The notes under the pieces were generated by a model, which was not told where the DNA came from, searched no databases, and worked only from the letters and a program-made list of their open reading frames with translations. Of a DNA stretch of 12,074 bases, positions 7,869 through 12,074 are shown piece by piece. Origin of the DNA: DATLYT01 sp035574455 (GTDB lineage Bacteria > Bacteroidota > Ignavibacteria > UBA10030); assembly GCA_035574455.1 (NCBI GenBank), contig DATLYT010000153.1, positions 1 to 12,074 of the forward strand. The letters are read 5' to 3'. Numbering within the stretch: the stretch's first letter is position 1; the number at the start of each line of letters is the position of its first letter. A program made the translations under genes and the position numbers.

Positions 7869-7884
7869 ACTCGCGAACGTGAGT
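7869..7884. promoter_or_regulatory. Possible operator: 16-bp imperfect palindrome
   Basis: ACTCGCGAACGTGAGT matches its own reverse complement at 12 of 16 positions. It ends 11 bp before the -35 box of the plus-strand promoter at 7896-7924, a position where an activator or repressor could bind. No regulator gene is nearby, and such a dyad can arise by chance. Confidence 0.2.
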
Positions 7885-7895
7885 CGATTTGGCAC

Positions 7896-7924
7896 TTGAC
7901 ATTCACATCGGAGGATTGTACAAT
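7896..7924 (+). promoter_or_regulatory. Strong sigma-70-type promoter for the small plus-strand gene
   Basis: TTGACA (7896-7901) and TACAAT (7919-7924) are separated by 17 bp: a perfect -35 box and a -10 box with one mismatch. It is the best promoter match I found in the window. Transcription would start near 7931, giving a leader of about 55 nt before the ATG at 7986. Confidence 0.7.
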
Positions 7925-7975
7925 CCAATTGAGCATCTCTCCTCAAATGTTCTGTTGCATCATTCACCAATCGAC

Positions 7976-7981
7976 AGGAGG
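7976..7981 (+). promoter_or_regulatory. Shine-Dalgarno of the small plus-strand gene
   Basis: A perfect AGGAGG lies 4 nt before the ATG at 7986. The other ATG at 7982 touches the Shine-Dalgarno and opens only a 27-codon frame ending in TAG, so 7986 is preferred. An upstream CTCCT (7939-7943) could pair with AGGAG in the leader. Confidence 0.55.
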
Positions 7982-7985
7982 ATGT

Positions 7986-8162
7986 ATGAAACTGATCAAT
8001 TCTCCACAGAAAGATCTGCAGAAGATGAACAGAAAATTATTGAAGAGCCTCATGATCTCCAATAGGCACCTTCATCATTTACAGGAGAGAAATAATCGGA
8101 GATTGCGCATTGTAAGAAGCGCAACGGCCGGACATGTGCGAGGGGGACATTCATTCCATTGA
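7986..8162 (+). CDS. Small basic protein of unknown function (58 aa)
   Basis: I do not recognise this gene. It encodes 58 residues rich in Lys, Arg, His and Asn. A helical, amphipathic-looking N-terminal half (QKDLQKMNRKLLKSLMIS) is followed by an Arg-rich segment (RNNRRLRIVRSA) and a Gly/His tail. It has no signal peptide, transmembrane segment or metal-binding Cys cluster. Support for a real gene comes from a perfect AGGAGG, a near-consensus promoter 60 nt upstream and a hairpin 34 nt after the stop. Together these define a transcript of about 290 nt. It is the only plus-strand gene I support, and it appears more A+T-rich than its neighbours. The strongly basic character suggests nucleic-acid or ribosome binding, but that is inference. 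The transcript could instead be a small regulatory RNA. Confidence 0.5.
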   Translation: MKLINSPQKDLQKMNRKLLKSLMISNRHLHHLQERNNRRLRIVRSATAGHVRGGHSFH

Positions 8163-8195
8163 ACTTCAATCGGCATAACATTCGAGTCTCTATCC

Positions 8196-8221
8196 TAACG
8201 CCTCTGCCAACAGAGGCGTTA
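8196..8221. terminator. Shared bidirectional terminator hairpin
   Basis: A perfect 11-bp inverted repeat (TAACGCCTCTG at 8196-8206 and its complement at 8211-8221) has a 4-nt loop. It lies between the convergent small gene (plus) and the PHP gene (minus). The PHP stop codon TAA (8219-8221) forms the first bases of the stem on its own strand. The plus-strand tail CTGTTTGGT is only moderately T-rich, and the minus-strand tail is not, so termination strength is uncertain. Confidence 0.6.
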
Positions 8222-9232
8222 CTGTTTGGTAAACACTGGTTGAACCCATGCGATTGCTCCTCCTGAATCTTTAACTCGCGCCCGAACATAGCCCACGTTC
8301 GCCTTAAGCTCATACACAGGTGTTGTCCCTCCAGCACGGGAGAGTATCTGTCCATGGGGACCAAGAAATTCCGTCGTGTACGTGAAATCCGATCGCTGAC
8401 GGATAACAATTTCGATCGTTGTCGCAGTAATCTTCACATCCTCCAATTCAACACCGGTGCTAGCATAGAATAGGCCGGCTTCAAGGTTTGCCATAATCTC
8501 TTGGGCATTCAAGCTCCTGGCACGTACGGCAATCCAACCACGGCCGGGATTCGAGCGGTGAGGTCCAAATTCACCCTGAAAATGGTGTGCATCATCCACC
8601 GCAATGCCGTAGATGCGCTTCCCCGCCGTTAACAGATAATCCCAGATTTCTTCCACGCTCGGTTTCCCGCCCCCTCCCCAATTGTGTACGAGAGGATGAC
8701 CATTGAAAATCTCCAACAGCTTATCCCGTTTTACCTGCACGAGAATTTCGTGATCTAACGCCCAGCCAAAATTCGGGTGATTTATGTGTGGAACACCCTC
8801 CACCTCACGGACGGCATCGACATTTTTTTGAATCGTTCCAACGATGGTAGAGTCCGTTTGCGGCTCCATCAGATGAGGAATGTTCAAGCCATTGATATGA
8901 ACTGGCTTTTGCTCTGCCCTGGTTGTGATTTCTTCACCGCTGATCAACAAAAAGCTCGAATCATTGAATGATGCGAGCTTTTTCGGATCCGTAAACACAT
9001 TATGGTCGGACAAAACCAGAAAATTGTAGCCGTGCTGCTTGTACCAGCTGACAACGACCTCGGGCGGTGAGTCGCCATCGCTCATCGTCGTATGGGTGTG
9101 GGTGTTTCCTTTGTACCAGCGCATCCCTGCGACATCGGGCACTTCAAATTCTGGCGGCGATGAAACAAGATAAAAGCCCGTCACAAAGCTGACAAGGAGA
9201 AGGAGCGAAACATTAATTCTTCGTAGGGTCAT
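8219..9232 (-). CDS. Exported or membrane-anchored PHP-domain metallohydrolase (CehA/McbA-like)
   Basis: From the chosen start the protein has 337 residues. It opens with a hydrophobic segment (about 8-23) that could be a signal peptide or membrane anchor. The PHP fold follows, with its metal ligands visible: HTHT (His45, His47), SDGD (Asp52), SDHN (Asp76, His77), GEE (Glu100/101), His112, HPN (His152) and DDAH (Asp214, His216). PHP proteins hydrolyse phosphoester or related bonds at a two- or three-metal site; the CehA/McbA branch includes carbaryl-type hydrolases and many uncharacterised secreted proteins. The C-terminal part (about 235-337) looks like a small beta domain. An upstream ATG at 9280 would add 16 residues before the hydrophobic segment, so I prefer 9232, although neither start has a strong Shine-Dalgarno. 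The gene overlaps its upstream neighbour by 20 nt, implying translational coupling. The substrate is unknown. Confidence 0.85.
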   Translation of the reverse strand: MTLRRINVSLLLLVSFVTGFYLVSSPPEFEVPDVAGMRWYKGNTHTHTTMSDGDSPPEVVVSWYKQHGYNFLVLSDHNVFTDPKKLASFNDSSFLLISGEEITTRAEQKPVHINGLNIPHLMEPQTDSTIVGTIQKNVDAVREVEGVPHINHPNFGWALDHEILVQVKRDKLLEIFNGHPLVHNWGGGGKPSVEEIWDYLLTAGKRIYGIAVDDAHHFQGEFGPHRSNPGRGWIAVRARSLNAQEIMANLEAGLFYASTGVELEDVKITATTIEIVIRQRSDFTYTTEFLGPHGQILSRAGGTTPVYELKANVGYVRARVKDSGGAIAWVQPVFTKQ

Positions 9233-10322
9233 AATCCATCGGGAGAAGCTCAGCGATCCGTTCAAATGCCCAGTAGCCATAGACTTTCAGCGCATAGCTA
9301 TCGAGTGCATGGCCGTCGGTGGTAAACAGTACCGTCAGTCGGTTCATGGTGATCCAGGAGATCTGCCGTTCGGCAAGAGGCGCGGCCGAGTCGAACATCC
9401 GCTGGAAGTTCGCCTCGGCCCGTTCTCGATTGTAGATAATTTCAAGATAGTCCGGGAACCTGAGACGCTTTTGAAATTCGAATTCCGTGTCCAAGACATA
9501 GTTCTGGGGATCGACCAACAACTTCGACCTCTGATACTCTCGACCCAGCGGGCGCACATTCGGAACGAGGGAAACCTCAAACCCTTCTTCTTTCGTCCTT
9601 CCTTGTGCCAACGCTTTCAAAAAATGTGTCTTCGAGCCGTAATACGCTCTCTGCCGTTGTTCCTTCCATCGGTTGCGTTCTTCTTCATCGCGTGGAGTAA
9701 GCTCTTCGAACCGCGTCTTCGCGCGATACTGAAGCGAGTAGTCCTCGACCCGAAATTCTTCGATGAAAAATTCTATTCGATACCCCAACGCGCGATTCTC
9801 AACCAGAATCGGAACATGGGACGCAACCTCAAAGACCTTCCCTGCCACTTTGAAATCCAGCACCTCGGGGTTCAGAATGGAGCAGTGCTCAGCGTTTTGC
9901 GTATCACCAAAAAATTCTTCCTTGAACCGTTCCAGGTGCTCCCGCCATTCTTTGGGATCTTTAGCAACGACCTCCACCGTCTGCGTTTCAATTGCCAAAG
10001 GCTGCAGACGTATATCCATCGTATGCACGCGGGGCTCAAAAATTCGTAACAAAATCTCCTGACGCTTGTAACCCACCATGGAAACAACCAACTCGTGGGC
10101 AGCAAACGGAACATTCTTGATTTCGAATCTACCTTCCCGATCGGTGGCGGCCCCCAAACTCGTTCCGGCAAGGAACACATTCACGTTCGGGAGTGCCTCT
10201 TTGGTTGCCGCATCGATCACACGACCCGCAATGGTCGCTCGTGGAGTCTGGCTGTGAACCACTTCAAACGCTCCGAGACACAGCCCGAGTAGAGCGACAA
10301 CCCGAAACAGGTGTTTTAGCAT
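9213..10322 (-). CDS. Exported protein with carboxypeptidase-like regulatory domain, function unknown
   Basis: This 369-residue protein has a signal peptide (1-25, ending VVHSQ). A beta-sandwich carboxypeptidase-like regulatory domain follows (about 30-108, with IAGRVIDAATKEALPNVNVF and MVGYKRQEI). From about 120 on there is a conserved-looking region (KEWREHLERFKEEFFGDTQNAEHC, ILVENRALGYRIEFFIEEF, YYGSKTHFLKAL). I recall this architecture from uncharacterised Bacteroidota/Ignavibacteria proteins. There is no TonB plug or barrel, so it is not a transporter despite the shared N-terminal domain. It probably sits in the periplasm or on the outer membrane. The start is decided by a perfect AGGAGGTGAT that overlaps the stop of the upstream EamA gene. 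The PHP gene overlaps its 3' end, so the three genes are probably cotranscribed. Confidence 0.82.
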   Translation of the reverse strand: MLKHLFRVVALLGLCLGAFEVVHSQTPRATIAGRVIDAATKEALPNVNVFLAGTSLGAATDREGRFEIKNVPFAAHELVVSMVGYKRQEILLRIFEPRVHTMDIRLQPLAIETQTVEVVAKDPKEWREHLERFKEEFFGDTQNAEHCSILNPEVLDFKVAGKVFEVASHVPILVENRALGYRIEFFIEEFRVEDYSLQYRAKTRFEELTPRDEEERNRWKEQRQRAYYGSKTHFLKALAQGRTKEEGFEVSLVPNVRPLGREYQRSKLLVDPQNYVLDTEFEFQKRLRFPDYLEIIYNRERAEANFQRMFDSAAPLAERQISWITMNRLTVLFTTDGHALDSYALKVYGYWAFERIAELLPMDYDPTKN

Positions 10323-10325
10323 GCG

Positions 10326-10335
10326 ATCACCTCCT
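10326..10335 (-). promoter_or_regulatory. Extended Shine-Dalgarno overlapping a stop codon
   Basis: On the minus strand AGGAGGTGAT is a full ten-base match to the 16S rRNA 3' tail, 3 nt before the ATG at 10322. The EamA gene's last Arg codons and its TGA stop (10327-10329) lie inside this motif. Terminating ribosomes would therefore stand on the ribosome site of the next gene, a classic coupling arrangement. Confidence 0.85.
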
Positions 10336-11220
10336 CACGATCCAGATACCGAGCAAAGTAACAGCTCCTCCCACAACATGCAACCAGGAGATCTGCTCAT
10401 CCAATGTCAAATACGAAATCAGAAACGCGAGCACGGGCGTTAGATTGCTCATATTCGCGGTGCGGCTGGGACCGAGACGCTTCACACCGTGCGACCATAA
10501 GATATTGGCAACACCAATGGAGAGAACCCCCGAAATCACTCCGGCGAGTAAATAGGTCGGGGAAAGAGTTTGCCACGATATGGTAAGAGCATCCGGCAGT
10601 GCAAGCAGTGCATGCACGACGGCACCCACAGCGACCATGATGACGGATAACTGCATCGTTGAATACGTTGTGAGAAGCGGTTTCTGGAAATTGGTATTGA
10701 GCGCCCAAAGCATCGCGGCTGCAAGCGAGACGACGTCGCCGATCATGCCGCGACTGCCAAACTCGATCGCACGTCCGCTTCCCGTAATGATGAGGATGAT
10801 GCCCACAAGGGACAACCCCATACCGAACCAGACCGTACGTTCAATGGCTTCTTTGTGAAGGCGAGCATTCCAGAACACCGTCCAGAGCGGAGAGGTAGCG
10901 AGAAGGATGGCGGAATTGCCTGCCGTCGTGAATTTCAGCCCAACGATGAACGCAAGCTGGTAAACCACATTGGCGAGAAACCCGATGCCGATCATCTTCA
11001 GCCAATCGTCTCTGCTCGTTTCCTGCCAGGTGAAGCGAAGACGAAATAGCACGACCATGACGATGAACGCGGAAACGTAACGAATGCCGTTGAACAGAAA
11101 GATGTCCAACCCCTGAATGCCAAACTTGGCAATCGGGAAGTTCGATGCCCAGATCACGACGACGATGAGCAAAAGAAGCTCTGCTCTGCGTTCCTTCGAG
11201 GGAGTAGATTCGTTGTTCAT
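10327..11220 (-). CDS. EamA/DMT-superfamily transporter
   Basis: This 297-residue inner-membrane protein has about ten hydrophobic segments arranged as two EamA repeats (roughly 14-140 and 155-295). The first repeat opens with LLLLIVVVIWASNFPIAKFGI, a typical DMT/EamA start, and the protein ends in a last helix followed by IVRR. Members export amino acids, metabolites or other small solutes, and the substrate cannot be predicted from sequence. The gene begins 40 nt after the ldh stop with no clear Shine-Dalgarno, so translation may be weak or coupled. It ends inside the Shine-Dalgarno of the regulatory-domain protein gene. Cotranscription with ldh upstream is possible, since no terminator or promoter is visible in the gap. 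Confidence 0.92.
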   Translation of the reverse strand: MNNESTPSKERRAELLLLIVVVIWASNFPIAKFGIQGLDIFLFNGIRYVSAFIVMVVLFRLRFTWQETSRDDWLKMIGIGFLANVVYQLAFIVGLKFTTAGNSAILLATSPLWTVFWNARLHKEAIERTVWFGMGLSLVGIILIITGSGRAIEFGSRGMIGDVVSLAAAMLWALNTNFQKPLLTTYSTMQLSVIMVAVGAVVHALLALPDALTISWQTLSPTYLLAGVISGVLSIGVANILWSHGVKRLGPSRTANMSNLTPVLAFLISYLTLDEQISWLHVVGGAVTLLGIWIVRR

Positions 11221-11260
11221 GGTTGATGGTAAACCCGGAAAGTACTCCCTCGCATCACTA

Positions 11261-12074
11261 TCAGCTCAACGTATTCACGATATCGGCAATCAACATCGCA
11301 CTGCGCTTCAGTGATTCATGCTCCGACTCGTCCAGCGGTGGCGGGAACGTCCCTATCACGCCTGCACCTCCAACGAGATGCGGCAAGGAAACGGCGACGT
11401 CCCGGACACCGAGGAGCTCCGACACCGGTGTGCAGACGGTCAGGATCGATCGCTGGTCCTTCGGCACCACATCGACGATTCGAGCCAACGCGCTGCCGAT
11501 ACCGTAATACGTCGCGCCTTTCCCGGCAATAATGGAATACGCCGCGCGTCGAACACGGCGGTCGATATCGTCTTTCACGCTCGCTTCCAACGAAAGCCGA
11601 CGTTGCTGGCAGAACTCTTCTAAAGACATTCCGCCTACAGAGACGAGCGACCAGGTGAGAACTTCAGAGTCGCCATGTTCGCCAAGCACATATCCGTGCA
11701 CGTGGTGGGCATCCACCCCCAGATGCCTGCTCAACAATGAGCGGAAACGTGCGGTGTCCAACGTGGTACCCGACCCAAAGACGCGATGGCTCGGAACACC
11801 GCGCTCTGCTGCAAATCGGGCCGTCAGATGCGTCATGACGTCGACGGGGTTCGTCGCCACCACGAGGACAGCATCCGGCGAGGCATCAAGCACGCGAGGA
11901 ATAATGTCGCGAAAGATTGCCGCATTGCGGTCCAGCAATTGCAACCGCGTTTCACCCGGCCGTTGATTTGTCCCTGCGGCTAACACAACCACACGACATC
12001 CTTCTAAGTCTTCGTAGTTCCCCGCCCTCACCTCAACGGGGTGAGCAAAGGGTACGGCGTGAAAAATATCGTCC
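11261..12074 (-). CDS. ldh: L-lactate dehydrogenase, N-terminus cut by the window edge
   Basis: The frame is open to the window end, so the 5' part (about 45-50 residues with the glycine-rich NAD loop) is missing; 270 residues are visible. NQRPGETR carries Gln37 (fragment numbering) at the position that is Gln in lactate dehydrogenases and Arg in malate dehydrogenases, together with the mobile-loop Arg43. TNPVDV (74-79), Asp106 and Arg109 (the substrate-binding pair) and GEHGDSEV with catalytic His133 complete the active site. The enzyme interconverts pyruvate and L-lactate with NADH in the cytoplasm. The GTG at 12029-12031 is an internal Val codon, not a start, because the homologous sequence continues upstream of it (DIFHAVPFAHPVEV). 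The Gln argues for LDH over MDH. Confidence 0.9.
   Translation of the reverse strand, partial: DDIFHAVPFAHPVEVRAGNYEDLEGCRVVVLAAGTNQRPGETRLQLLDRNAAIFRDIIPRVLDASPDAVLVVATNPVDVMTHLTARFAAERGVPSHRVFGSGTTLDTARFRSLLSRHLGVDAHHVHGYVLGEHGDSEVLTWSLVSVGGMSLEEFCQQRRLSLEASVKDDIDRRVRRAAYSIIAGKGATYYGIGSALARIVDVVPKDQRSILTVCTPVSELLGVRDVAVSLPHLVGGAGVIGTFPPPLDESEHESLKRSAMLIADIVNTLS

Noticed and set aside
7686..7985. N-terminal extension of the small plus-strand frame up to 7686
   Set aside because: The extension runs antisense through the tRNA and across both divergent promoters. The promoter at 7896-7924 and AGGAGG at 7976 place the start at 7986.
7982..8065. 27-codon frame starting at the ATG at 7982
   Set aside because: Its ATG directly abuts AGGAGG, leaving no spacer for initiation, and the peptide is very short and unremarkable.
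9233..9280. Longer PHP protein starting at the ATG at 9280
   Set aside because: It would place 16 polar residues before the hydrophobic N-terminal segment and extend the overlap with the upstream gene to 68 nt. Not excluded, but less likely than 9232.
9309..10049. 246-residue open frame on the plus strand, antisense to the regulatory-domain protein
   Set aside because: The minus-strand gene has a signal peptide, a known domain and a perfect Shine-Dalgarno. The antisense translation has none of these.
12029..12031. GTG as the start codon of the dehydrogenase
   Set aside because: The LDH-like sequence continues in frame to the window edge (DIFHAVPFAHPVEV), and starting here would remove the NAD-binding loop.

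Overview
Organism: the window looks like a chromosomal segment from a Gram-negative bacterium of the Bacteroidota/Chlorobiota/Ignavibacteriota group. The evidence is a SusC/SusD outer-membrane pair, a second protein with an N-terminal carboxypeptidase-like regulatory domain, and an isolated atpD-atpC (F1 beta-epsilon) unit. Several genes have clear Shine-Dalgarno sequences, and three promoters follow the TTGACA/TATAAT pattern with a 17-bp spacer. Classical Bacteroidetes typically lack both signals, so I lean towards an Ignavibacteria/Chlorobi-like or other early-branching lineage. No phage, transposon or CRISPR signature was seen.

Layout: every long gene is on the minus strand, so transcription runs from high to low coordinates. 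From right to left: the 3' part of an L-lactate dehydrogenase gene (11261-12074, cut by the window edge); an EamA/DMT-family transporter (10327-11220); an exported protein of unknown function with a carboxypeptidase-like regulatory domain (9213-10322); and a membrane-anchored or exported PHP/CehA-McbA-like metallohydrolase (8219-9232). The last three are tightly packed and are probably one operon. A hairpin at 8196-8221 closes it and is shared with a small plus-strand gene (7986-8162). That gene is the only plus-strand gene I support; it has its own strong promoter (7896-7924) and Shine-Dalgarno.

Divergent from the small gene is tRNA-Thr(CGT) (7681-7752) with its own promoter. It is followed by a strong hairpin without a T-tract, then atpD (6150-7559) and atpC (5728-6144), which end at an intrinsic terminator (5666-5698). 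A new promoter (5546-5574) drives susC (2531-5488) and susD (1195-2511). A terminator hairpin (1132-1174) follows, and then a secreted GH18-type glycoside hydrolase (34-1095).

How the genes work together: SusC, SusD and the GH18 protein resemble a minimal glycan-uptake locus, in which a surface lipoprotein captures ligand, a TonB-dependent channel imports it and a secreted hydrolase processes it. The substrate cannot be read from sequence. AtpD and AtpC are catalytic and regulatory parts of F1-ATPase; the other subunits must be encoded elsewhere. The EamA/regulatory-domain/PHP cluster suggests an uncharacterised envelope-associated function. The least explained items are the small basic-peptide gene and the hairpin and repeat next to tRNA-Thr.
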